Translations under genes and position numbers: made by a program
Origin: Adiantum capillus-veneris
Taxonomy: Eukaryota > Streptophyta > Polypodiopsida > Polypodiales > Pteridaceae
Direction of reading: 5' to 3'
Assembly (NCBI GenBank): GCA_014529385.2
Contig: CM043944.1
Location: 75,453,884 to 75,517,883 of the forward strand
Length of the DNA stretch: 64,000 nt
In this document: positions 32,461 to 42,159 of the stretch, piece by piece
Numbering within the stretch: the stretch's first letter is position 1
Layout: every line of letters starts with the position of its first letter
Notes under the pieces: model-generated
Seen by the model: the letters and a program-made list of their open reading frames with translations, nothing else
Database searches by the model: none
What the model was told of the DNA's origin: nothing

Positions 32461-32770
32461 TGTTAGGATTTGGATCGTGCTAGCTATGGTGGATGAAAGA
32501 GAAACATGGTGCAAGTGTGTGTAAGCAAGGTTATCACTCAAGTGAATTAGGTTCCAAGATAGATTAGCTTGGACTCATAAACACAATCTTGAGTATTGAC
32601 TTAGCTTAGCACAAGCTCACCATAGACAAGCATGTAGTGCAAAATGAGTTGCTGTTTATTGATTCAAGAAATGAGCTTTAAGTAGCTCTACAACCTTGCT
32701 CCATAGTATGTGGGATAAATCCACTCTCCTCTCCTTGACTCACACCTTAGGACAAAGCTCACGCTTTATA
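32461..32770 (-). repeat. 5' LTR of the gag-only element
   Basis: 310 bp. It differs from the 3' LTR by the 8-bp indel and a few substitutions; its outer end reads TTATA instead of TTACA. The high similarity points to a fairly recent insertion, older than the nested copia. Confidence 0.92.
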
Positions 32771-33600
32771 AGAAAGAGGATAAAACAAGGACCCAACATC
32801 GTCAAGGGATGATGGATACGATTAATTGGGCAGAAGTAGTAGTTGAACAAGTTGTAGAGAAAACAACAGATGAATTTGTTTACCATGTATCCCCTATAAT
32901 GTCAGAAGTCAAAGGCGATTGGCCTGAAGAATTTTGGGATGCAATTAGGATGGCTAGAGATGGTTGTCATTATTGGGAATCGGAACCTATTGTAGATGTC
33001 AATCTTGACAAGGGTATGATAGACTTTGAGTTGCATTCCATGTATGGTGACTAGGGAAAAAAAAGATCATAAGATAGTAGCGAAAAAACCCTTATGCCAT
33101 CATACTTGGGACCTTGTGAGGAAAGAATTGATGTTATGGTTCTACCGTCACAAAGAAGAGCTCATAAGTCAGTCATAGATACTCAATGATTGCAAGAATT
33201 TATGTCAATGCTTGTGAGGTGTACATTGACGATAGTTGAGCTGCTAAAAGTCAATATCAGATATGGAGAGATATCAGTAGATGTCTTGAAAAAATGGGAA
33301 TGAAAGATCCTATTGAAACAATAAGTCAAGAAATGGAGGATTGGAAAAAACCCAAAAAGGATGCCAAGCTAGTTCCCATAAACAAAGTTGGTGATTATTG
33401 TGAAGAAGAAGATGAAAACACCACATTGCTTGTAGAATATCAAGGAAAAAAAACCATAGCTATTCTAAACAGTGGTGCGGGTATTACCATAGTCACCAAA
33501 GGATTTTGATCAAAATGGAAAAAACTTGCACTCAAAACAATGTGAATGAAATTACAGCTAGTTGAAGATCATATTGAGAAACCTATTGGACTCTCTATAG
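32771..33600 (+). pseudogene. Gypsy gag end and aspartic protease, second part after interruption
   Basis: The first bases AGAAA repeat the 5 bp before 24225 (target-site duplication), and the frame of 23847-24224 continues here through 33054 (key words INWAEVVVEQVVEK, EFWDAIRMARDGCHYW). After stops, 33294-33509 gives LVEYQGKKTIAILNSGAGIT, a retropepsin strand and active site in which the catalytic Asp is Asn (AAC at 33468-33470). The reverse transcriptase that should follow is absent because another element starts at about 33600. Confidence 0.65.
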
Positions 33601-34997
33601 ATTAGATGGAATCACAACACCCCGATCCACTCAAAGAAACACACCAAACAACAAAACTTTACTGGAAATACTCGTCTGCATACACCCGAGCCCACAATCA
33701 CACACAAAAGCACATCTCATGGCATCTGAACCATCATAATCACCTCTTGATTCTCAACCACACACAGATTCTCAACCACACACACAACGCCTCTCTCTTC
33801 CTCCCTCTTTGTCCACACACCAATTGGTTCACACACTGACACCTTTGCAGAAGAGAAGAGAATAGAAGAAGGGATGGGAGAGACAACATTAGAGAAGACA
33901 CAATCAAAGCTTGCTTCTTTTCTAAGTGATTAGCTATGGTAGCAAATACACAAGAAGGCTCTCGTTGAGCTCTGTGTCGTTCTCTATCTCATTTGTAGCC
34001 TGAACAAGCAACAAATTATGACAACTGAAATATCTTCCGAACGATGCCAAATTAGCTTACGAGCGTGAGACGCAACAACGTTCGGAACAATGTTTTCCTT
34101 TTGGCATCATGGGTCGTTTCTAGAAAAAATGAGTTTTGTAAAACTTTTACAGAATAGGACATTTCAACTGTCCTCATGCAAGAAAGTTGAGCACACATCC
34201 ACTTCCAAATTTATCGCTAACCACATGGCCTTCATTTCCCCACTTGCTTTACATGTCCTAAGAGGTTTTTCATATGAAAAACCTTATTTAAAGCATCAAA
34301 CCTCTACTTTGGTCCACATAGCCACATAAATCATATACACCATGAATTCTTTTATCTGCATTGGGTCTTCACAAATGCTTTGAAATTTTGGCACACATTT
34401 GTAAGCACCTTTGAAACTACTTTCCACACTTTCTAGCATCGACACTTTTTGGCTGCACAACGATTGTCCACCCCCTTGTTGAACATTCATGTTCAACCAT
34501 AAAAAGCCTTTATTCACCTAGAAACTAAAAAACTAGGAAAGATTGTGAGTAAACAAAAAAACCTACCATTTGTAAAAAGCCCTATTCCTATTAATTGTCG
34601 CCTTTCCTGAAGTGGGTTGCCCAACCCTCTGCATAGTTTGACCTCATGAATCAAACACCTGGTTTTGAGCACATTCGTCCATCTGCAAAAACTCCCAATA
34701 GTATTGTACCCAAGCACGTAGCCATCCATGCACACATAAGCCCATAACACTCTTGCACCACTCCGAGCATCACCCTTCGTCTAGCTTCAAATAGAGCACC
34801 ATTGTGCATGCCATCTTTCTCCACATGCACATTTGACCCTCACTCCCAATCGTGTAAAGTAGAGTCCCCTAAAGAGAACCCTGTGTCTTATGGATAAACC
34901 ATTGCACATCTGCATTTACAAGCATACCCTTCATTCATGTCTCACACACCTCCCTTGAAAGAAAAGATGCAACCTGGGATTCCCTTTCATCCACAAT

Positions 34998-35986
34998 TTA
35001 GAATACTTGCTGCACCGGACACTCTTCCACCTTTGGCTCCATGCTTGCTTCCGCATTTGGCTTCATGCTTGCTAACACATTTGTAATGCACTCAATCCCA
35101 ACATCATCAAGTCCTTTCTCATCAACTAGCACATCAAGGTCAATCACTTGCTCTCCCTTTTCAACTTTTTTTGCCTGCTCTTTAAGCACCTGCTCTACTA
35201 CTGCATCCTCAGTCAAAGAAGAGATAAAATCATTCCATACCTCACTATCTGCCTCCTCTCCTTCCATAGGCGGGGTTGCTCTATCTCTCCCATTTGAGCT
35301 TTGCACACCTGCTGCACCATTGTAGCACGTTCTATTGCAACTTTCACAAGCATAGCCATCATCATGGCACCACATAACACCTTCACCTGCATGTCCATCC
35401 TTGTAGGCCCATATTCCTCCACTTGGCTTTTATCAAGCACCTCAATTGGCACCTCTTGCTCCTCGAACACATCATTCACATCTTCATCCACATGCAAGCG
35501 ATCCAATTTCTCATACCTTAGATGTGACAAATCAGTTTCCGAGGTTGTATCTACATCCATAGTACGTCTATCATCCATTTCCACTTCTGTCTCAAGGTTG
35601 GGGATTTCCTCTACCTTCACTACATTAACCTCATTTGCAAAACTCACCTTCTGATCTCTAGCACACAACAATGGAGCTTGACTAGCCATACCTAAACTTG
35701 TTTGTACATCTTCTAGAACCACTTGCACTTCTTTCACAGCCGGAGCTTCCCTAACTGGCATCTTGGGCATAGAAACCACTCCATCTCTTTGAAACCATAG
35801 AACCCTCGGTTCGTCTTGCAGAGGTAGACTCTCTTGCATTGGCTTTGCCTTCATATCCATTGCTTCAATTGGCTTTGACGGCTCTGCACTTGATAAACCC
35901 AACTTCGCTTGATGCTTCTTCAAAAACTTTTTAGTCCGACCTCTTGAAAAAGTCGTAGCTTCCTCATACGTCATAGGTGCATCCAC
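34998..35986 (-). pseudogene. Unidentified Glu/Asp/Val-rich protein of element G, one frameshift
   Basis: ORF 35986-35213 (257 codons) and the overlapping frame 35375-34998 together align end to end with the 258-codon ORF of element H. Shared landmarks in order: MP.REAP.V.EVQVV, a Glu/Asp-rich middle, DMQVKV..GAM.MA.L.KV..E.A..VQQV (hydrophobic, helix-like), VEEV/VEQV.KEQA, DDVGIEC and VEPKVEE/MEPKVEE near the end. A frameshift near 35300 breaks it here. I recognise no protease, RT or envelope motif. The N-terminal words TYEEATTFSRGRTKKFLKK continue the gag, so this may be a gag extension in the slot where pol normally lies. Confidence 0.55.
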
Positions 35987-35999
35987 TTCTACCTTATCT

Positions 36000-36420
36000 C
36001 GAACATCCTCATGCAGTCAATTCATAAACTTGCTCAACTTTTAAAAATCAGCATTTTGTGTAGCAGTTACCTTTATAGGTTGTCTCCAAAGAGTCTGAAA
36101 ATCCCTTTCAAATGCTCAAAAGTCGCCATCCAAGATTTTCTCCAACCCACCTAGCTTGTGCTTTACTCCATCCAACTGCGTGTCCGCCATAAATTTTCTT
36201 TAAAAGGCCGCTTTCAAAATTGCCCGATTTGCATTTTCTTCATCATGTAGCCCATTGTACTATATCTTTGCTTTACCACATGAACCAGAAGAGGAAAAAC
36301 TAGGAACATAATTTCTTCTCTTGACAATCTGCTCTCTAGTAGAAATAGTTCATAATCTTGTAGCCATGTTTCAACATCCTCCCAAAAATAGGAAAACCCG
36401 ACCATGCCATCTTTAACAAC
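36000..36420 (-). pseudogene. Gag remnant of element G
   Basis: Broken frames starting MVGFSYFWEDVETWLQDYEL (36405) and continuing with LDGVKHKLGGLEKILDGDF and LSKFMN.LHEDVRDKVEVDAPM match, block by block, the gag remnant of element H at 38030-38450. The spacing and the helix-rich, tryptophan-containing pattern resemble a gypsy-type capsid. Several stops and frameshifts. Confidence 0.5.
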
Positions 36421-38019
36421 ACCCGCTCTTTAAAAACTGCACATCTAGCAGCTCTAAAAACACAACTTCACCTTTAAATAGGAGAAATTAGATGCTCCTC
36501 AGTGGGGGAACTAGAAGATGGAAGGGGGAAGGGAAAACACACCCAAAAACACACATGCATCTCTCTATGGATCAGATGGAATCACAACACCCCAATCCAC
36601 TCAAAAATCACACCAAACAACAAAATTTCACTGCAAATACTTGCATGCAAACACCCAAGCCCACAATCATGCAAACCACAACTTACGGTATCTCAAACAT
36701 CGTAATCATCTCTTGATTCTCAACCACACACACAACACATCTCTCTTTCTCTCTCTTTGCACACACACCAATTGGTTGAGGGGGATCACACACAGCCTAC
36801 ACACACCAACACCTTTGCACAAGAGAAGAGAAGAGAAGAGAAGAAGGGATGGGGGAGAAAACACTAGAGATGATGCAATTGAAGCTTGCTTCTTTCCCAA
36901 GTGATTGGCTATGGTAGTGCATACACAAGAAGGTTCCCATAGAGCTCTGTCTTGTTTGCAGCCTGAAAAAGTAGCAGATTAAAAAAATTGAAATATCTTC
37001 CAAAGATACCGAATTCGCTTACGTTTATGGGACGCAAAATGGTTCGGAATGATGTCTTCATGGTGTGGGCGGGACCGTTTTTGGAAAAAATGAGTTTTGT
37101 AAAAACTTAACAAAATAGGACATTTTGGTTGTCCTTATGCTTAAAAGTTGAGCCACACATTCACTTTTCTTTTTTATCACTAACCACATGGCCTTCACTT
37201 CCCACTTGCTTTACATGTTGGTGCAGCCAAAGTTGTTATGTGCAAGGAAGTGCTCTATGCCAAGCAAAGGATGCTAGCACGTACAGGAAAAAGGCTAAGG
37301 CAAGTAGGTGCTAGTGAGAATGTATGCTTGATGCGGATTTTTAGGCCAAGAAGGCTCCAAAACGGTCCAATTGAGATGGCATGTCAAGGTTCTAGAGATG
37401 CTGGTTTGAGGGCGTATATTATGGAGTTTAAGATGCTCTAGAATCCAGTCCAGACGGCTCGTCAAACAGAGCCACGGTGTGGAAGATATTGCAATCTAAA
37501 GTTAGAAGGTTTAATAGATCTGAGATGGACAAGCTAGCTAGGGGCAGATTGCTGGAGTGGGTTTGGAGTGATAGACATGTAGTGCTTATGTGTGTGGTGC
37601 CGGTGCGGATGTCTGTCCCCGAGCCCCTTTTTTATGTGCAAAATGAAAGTGAGAGTGCGGTTTCGTGTGTGGCTCGAAACGAGCAGTGAAATGGGTGGGT
37701 AGCTGAGTGTGTGCGTGTTTAGGCATCGGTGTGTGTGCGGGTGGTGGCCTACTAGCATGTTTCAAGAGTTTTGAAGGTGAACTCTAGTGGATTGGGGTGC
37801 AATGTATGCCCTTGGATATAGAGAGGCAGTCTTTTTGTGTGCCGGGTGTGTTCCCCCATTCCCCCTCTCCATCTTCGGGTGCCCCCACGGAGGAGCTACA
37901 TGATGCTCCTTGTTAAAGTTGAAGCAATGATTTTGGTGATGCCAAAGGTGAGGCCTTTCAACAGCAAGTGCTACTAGAGATGGCGTGGATAGGTTTTTCC
38001 ATTTCTGCTAGGGTCGAGA

Positions 38020-38535
38020 ATGCGGAAACCTGACCTCAAGATTACGGATTTTTTGTATTGGAGAGCGGTTTATAGAGAGAAGAAGGTGCGGTACAGGTGT
38101 TACCATTCTTGGTTCATGTTAAAGCAAGGCTATGGTTTGATGGCCTATGTGATGAAGAAAAGAGTGATTGGGAAGCCCTAGAGGCAACTTTTGGAAGCAG
38201 ATATGTTGCAAATGTGTAGCTAGACGAAGTAAAGAGAAAGTTGGACAATTTGGAGCAGAGCTTGGAAGCGGATTTTCAAGCGTTCATATGGGAGTTTGAA
38301 GTCCTTTGGAAAAAGCTAATCAAGGTAATTGATGTTAAGAATGCCAGTTTTTAAAAGTTGAGTAAATTCATGGATTGCTTGCATGAAGAAGTGCAAGACA
38401 AAGTTCAGATGGATGGCCCGGTGTCATATGAGGAAGCGGTGGCTCTAGCAAAAGGGCAAACCAAAAAGATTCTGAAGAAATGCAAAGCTAGACAAGGTTT
38501 GCTAAGTGCGGTGGTTCCAAAGTAGGGTGATGCAT
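38020..38535 (+). pseudogene. Gag remnant of element H
   Basis: Frames with WYDGLCDEEKSDWEALEATF, LDEVKRKLDNLEQSLEADF, LSKFMDCLHEEVQDKVQMDG and SYEEAVALAKGQTKKILKK. The first resembles the WF...SWEEL segment of gypsy/copia-type capsids. Stops at about 38180, 38219, 38353 and 38522 break it. Confidence 0.5.
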
Positions 38536-38614
38536 TGTAGTCAATCCATGAGTAGTGCAAAGGGAGATGCATGTACGAGAAGAGACAAGGGTTCTTTGGC
38601 TATAGAGAGACACG

Positions 38615-39391
38615 ATGGTTCCTATGTCGAGGATGCCGGCTAGAGAGGCTCCAATTGTGGAGGAAGTGCAAGTGGTTCCAGAGTGGACAAAGGAGGTGCT
38701 GCCAAGCTCAAGTGTGACTGTAGAAGCTCCATTGGAGTGTGGTAAAGGTCAAAGAGTGCGGTTTGTAGACGAGATCAAAGAGATGAAGCTAGAGGATATT
38801 CTCAAGATCGAGACACAGGACGAGATTAGGCCAAGTGACAGTAGCTCTATGGATGCCGACACAGGTTGGGAGACCGAATCGTCTCAATCGAGGTATGATG
38901 AGTATGAGCTCTTGCATGTGAGTGGAGAGACAGTGGATGTATGCAAGGAGCAGGATGAAGTGCAAGCCGAGATGCATGATGAAGACGGAGTGGAGCAGTC
39001 CACGCCTACAGATGATGATATGCAGGTAAAGGTAATGCGTGGCGCCATGCTAATGGCCCTGTTGATGAAGGTGTTGGTGGAATGTGCTTTGGTGGTGCAA
39101 CAAGTACATGGTTTTTCCAAAAGGGATAGGGAAACCTTGCTTATGGTAGTGGAGCATGATGCAATAGTAGAAGAGGTGATAGAAGAAGAGGTACTTGAAG
39201 AGCAGGCAGGTGAAGCCAATAAGCAGGTGGTGCTAGTCGACCTTGAAGGGACAATCAAGAAGGAAGAGCTTGATGATGTTGGAATTGAGTGCATGGCGGA
39301 TGTGAAGGGCAGTGTGGAGCCAAAGGTAGAGGAGCTTCTAGTGCTCTATGACATGTGGTACGAATTTCGAGGCAGTGTCCAAGCTTTCTAA
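38615..39391 (+). CDS. Unidentified Glu/Asp/Val-rich protein of element H, 258 codons
   Basis: Open from 38615 to 39391, in the position after gag where an autonomous element would have protease and RT. About residues 55-135 are strongly acidic (DEIRPSDSSSMDADTGWETE, DEVQAEMHDEDGVEQ). Residues ~138-165 (MQVKVMRGAMLMALLMKVLV) form the most hydrophobic stretch, and ~185-215 is Glu-rich and may be coiled coil. No catalytic motif is recognised. Conservation with the opposite-strand copy in G, despite gag decay in both, suggests it mattered to the family. The true start may lie upstream in continuity with gag. Confidence 0.5.
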   Translation: MVPMSRMPAREAPIVEEVQVVPEWTKEVLPSSSVTVEAPLECGKGQRVRFVDEIKEMKLEDILKIETQDEIRPSDSSSMDADTGWETESSQSRYDEYELLHVSGETVDVCKEQDEVQAEMHDEDGVEQSTPTDDDMQVKVMRGAMLMALLMKVLVECALVVQQVHGFSKRDRETLLMVVEHDAIVEEVIEEEVLEEQAGEANKQVVLVDLEGTIKKEELDDVGIECMADVKGSVEPKVEELLVLYDMWYEFRGSVQAF

Positions 39392-40300
39392 AGGGATTTG
39401 TGAGTGGTGTTGTTTAAAAGGGTGGTGCTGATAAGTGCAGTTGTATAGTGGACAGTTGAGTAGGTACAAGATCTGTTGGAAGAGGATCTCACTTTATATA
39501 GATGGGAGGGAGGGTCAGGTATGTTCGATACGAGTGATGGTGCAGGTAGTCTTTGGATGGCGAGCACGATGGTGCTCTATTTTGGTGTGCTTGGAGATGT
39601 TGTGATTGGAGTGGGTAGTTTTTCAATGGGTGCATGGAGTGGTAGAGGTATACTGTTGGCAGTTTGGGTATGCAATTGGCTATGTGCTTTGGTATGGCAC
39701 TGTGCAAAGCTATTACAGGTGGATGGAGAAGACCAATGGAAGTTGCTTGTCCCAGGTGGTGACCATGCAGTATAGCAAGAGGTTGGGGAACCCGCATGAG
39801 CAAAAGTGGTGGGTAACAGGTGCAAGGTTATGTACATATACTAGGAGTTTTGTGTGATTTACAAAGTGTCTATTTGGAGTGTGTAGTTTTTTAGTTCAAT
39901 AAGCTTGTATGTGGTTGAACATAAATGTTCAACTAGGGGGTGGGCAATGATGGTGCTGCCAAAGTTGGGTTCTGCAAGGAAGTGCTATATGTCCAGCAAA
40001 GGGTGCTAGCAGATGGAAGAAAAAGGGCTAAGGAAAGTATGGAAGACCTGGGCAAGTAGGTGCTAGTGGAAATGTATGCCTAATGCGGATTTTTAGGCCA
40101 AGAAGGCTCCAAAATGGTCCAAATGGGATGGCAAGTCAAGGTGCTTGAGATTCTTGATTGAGGCTCTAGATTGTGGAGTCTAATATACTCTAGAAGCGAG
40201 TCCAAATGGCTCGTCAAATGGAGCCACAGTGTGGAAGATATTGCAGTTTGAAGTTAGAAAGTTTAACAGATTTGAGACGGACAGGTGTGCTAGGGGCAGA

Positions 40301-41589
40301 TTACATGAGAGCACCTCAATGGCGGCCGCCAATGATCACTACCAATGGAGTGCCAGAGTGCCACCCAAGGCTGCTAATGGGCATCAAAGTAGCGACACAC
40401 AATGCTCGCCCACAAGGGGTAGAGGAGGAAGCCATGGGAGCTCTCTCTCTCCTCCCTTTTATGCTTATGATAATGCTTTTATGCACTATGAACCACAACC
40501 TCCCCACTCAACACTCCCCATGTGGGTTATTTTGGTGCCACGTGGCAACGTTCCATGATCCCTACTCGAACTTCAAAAATTACACCAAACTCATTCAAAA
40601 ACCTCCTTCCTTTGTGCCCTTTTTGAATCTTGCACCATTTCTTGCTCCCTTGTTTGATTGACTTGCTATAAAAACCCATTGAAATCTAACGTTCCCAACT
40701 TTGATCCCCTTTGTTGTCTCTGTATTTTGACCTCTTTGCAACCTCGAATGATGAGCTGCGAGACGGAAAAGAGTCATTTGATTCCCCTCTACAACGGTTA
40801 CCCACCAAGTTCAATTGAGCATATCTCTGCGCTCACAACTTCGATTGAGGCTCCGTTACTTTTTCCAGGCTTCACACAATGTACACTATCTATAAAAACC
40901 CTGGCAAGCTCCAAAAATCTTTGGATGGTATACTTACCAAGGCGATTAATCTACCACTGGACTGATCCCCAACAAAACTTCAACTGCTCATAACTTGGCC
41001 GTTTGGACTTTGACTGTCCATTCAAAAAGATCGACATGCTCCACAAATCACGAACTTAAGAAATATCTACTCACATCCATTCTAATCATCCACTTGCAAC
41101 TGTCCAATCCACTGGGGATCTGTAAACATCTTTTTCTTCAAAATGCCATAACTTGAGATGTATACCTCTGATTGACGGGTTGTTTGGACTAGCTTGGAGA
41201 GCACTTTAAGGACTAACCTTGGCACTTCCAATTCAACACTTTAAACCCGTTTCCCACCCACCTTTGAAAGGACCTACTGCAGATAACTTCAAGGACTACC
41301 CTTGGCACTTCCATTTCAACACTTTGAACCTTTGCCCAACCACCTTTGAAAGGACCTATTGTAGAGCACCTTTGGATGTATAACCCCATAAAGCATATAC
41401 ATCAGAAACCACTTGCCTTTCTTTGACCTTCATATCCACTTTAGCACCTTGGCATTCACCTGTAGAAACCCATAGCAATGTTTTTCCCTTTTCATAACAC
41501 TGACCATTTTTAGATGCACCATCATTGCCAACCACTTTGCTGAACATTTATGTCAACTATGAGCATGTTTATTGAACTTGGAAATTGAA
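40301..41589. other. Unassigned, LTR-like DNA with an 83-bp duplication
   Basis: No gene recognised. A TATA-like CTATAAAAACCC occurs at about 40667. Two copies of an 83-bp unit (AAGGACTA.CCTTGGCACTTCC...CCTTTGAAAGGACCTA) start at 41208 and 41291. The stretch could be the LTR or leader of the gypsy relic at 41590-41910. Confidence 0.4.
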
Positions 41590-41910
41590 AAACTAGAAAA
41601 CAACTTGAGCAAGCACAAAAAATACTATTATATGTACAAAGTTTTGTTCTTGATGGCTCCAACTCCTGTTTAGGTGGGTTGCCCAACCCCCTCTACTATC
41701 TATCACTTGATGCACAACAGGCACCAACTCCCTTTCAAAGTATATCTTGAGATGCCTCCCATTGACTATGTGTTTGAGAAGTCTACCGCTCATCCTCATC
41801 AGCTCGTAAGTACCATTAGAAAAAACCTAATGCACTTTGAATGACCCCCTCCACTTCTTCTTGAATCTTTTTTGAAAGGTGAAGTCGAGATAGCTCTTGA
41901 ACTTCATCAC
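41590..41910 (-). pseudogene. Gypsy integrase C-terminal (GPY/F) fragment
   Basis: The minus strand reads KKKWRGSFKV, VFSNGTYELM, GRLLKHIVNGRHLKIYF, the GPY/F-type end of gypsy integrases (the intact gypsy in this window has RWEGPFMI, NGSYRLVD, KTRVNGWRLKPYF). One stop interrupts it. Pol upstream of this block is missing. Confidence 0.65.
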
Positions 41911-42159
41911 TAAATCACATTTGTCTATTTGATTCTCCATCAAATGTTGATTGCAATTCTCTTTTCTTGCTGCTTCACATAAAAGTATGCACAGTCTCTG
42001 TGCCCATGTTTAGAAATTCAAGAAAAGTAATCCTATCCTACAAAACATTTTGATGAGCTTTGGGAATACGCCACATACCCTTTAATACATCTAACTGGAC
42101 ATGCATTGACAACACTGCCTCTTTACATTAAACTAACTCGTATGGATTAAAGTTGTTAG

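Larger units (their letters stand above)
24225..32770 (-). mobile_element. Gag-only copia-type LTR element (TR-GAG-like), host of a nested copia
   Basis: LTRs lie at 24225-24542 and 32461-32770. The 5-bp target duplication AGAAA occurs at 24220-24224 and 32771-32775. The primer-binding site (32447-32458) and the polypurine tract (AAGGGGAGGAT on the minus strand, joined across the nested insertion) are correctly placed. Without the nested element (24554-29831) it is about 3.3 kb long. The only coding region is a gag (31003-30073), followed after some 40 bp by a tandem repeat and then the polypurine tract. There is no protease, integrase or RT. That is the layout of non-autonomous TR-GAG elements, which depend on a relative for enzymes. 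Confidence 0.88.
33600..37215 (-). mobile_element. Pol-less LTR element G (minus), interrupted in its 5' LTR
   Basis: Left LTR about 33600-34470 and right LTR about 36560-37215 share GATGGAATCACAACACC, CACCAATTGGTT, GAAATATCTTCC, AAAAAATGAGTTTTGTAAAA and CCACTTGCTTTACATG in the same order, with many differences (an old pair). A polypurine tract (CAAGGGGGTGG on the minus strand, about 34472-34482) lies beside the left LTR. The right LTR stops at 37215, where element H begins; its last ~200 bp is not found on the other side of H. Inside are a gag remnant and an unidentified acidic protein; no pol. Confidence 0.7.
37216..40300 (+). mobile_element. Pol-less LTR element H (plus), inserted in the LTR of G
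   Basis: LTRs at about 37216-37548 and 39948-40300 share GCAGCCAAAGTTG or GCTGCCAAAGTTG, GCGGATTTTTAGGCCAAGAA, GGCTCCAAAA, GAGCCAC and GTGGAAGATATTGCA in order. A polypurine tract (CTAGGGGGTGGGCAA) ends just before the right LTR, and the same tract type precedes the G LTR. TTACA flanks the element on both sides (37211-37215 and 40301-40305), a likely target duplication. The LTR ends are not the canonical TG...CA, so the boundaries are approximate. Inside: gag remnant plus the same unidentified acidic protein as G, no pol. Confidence 0.65.

Noticed and set aside
40206-40661. 151-codon + strand ORF after element H
   Set aside because: It starts inside the H LTR and runs into unassigned DNA; no domain, so probably chance.
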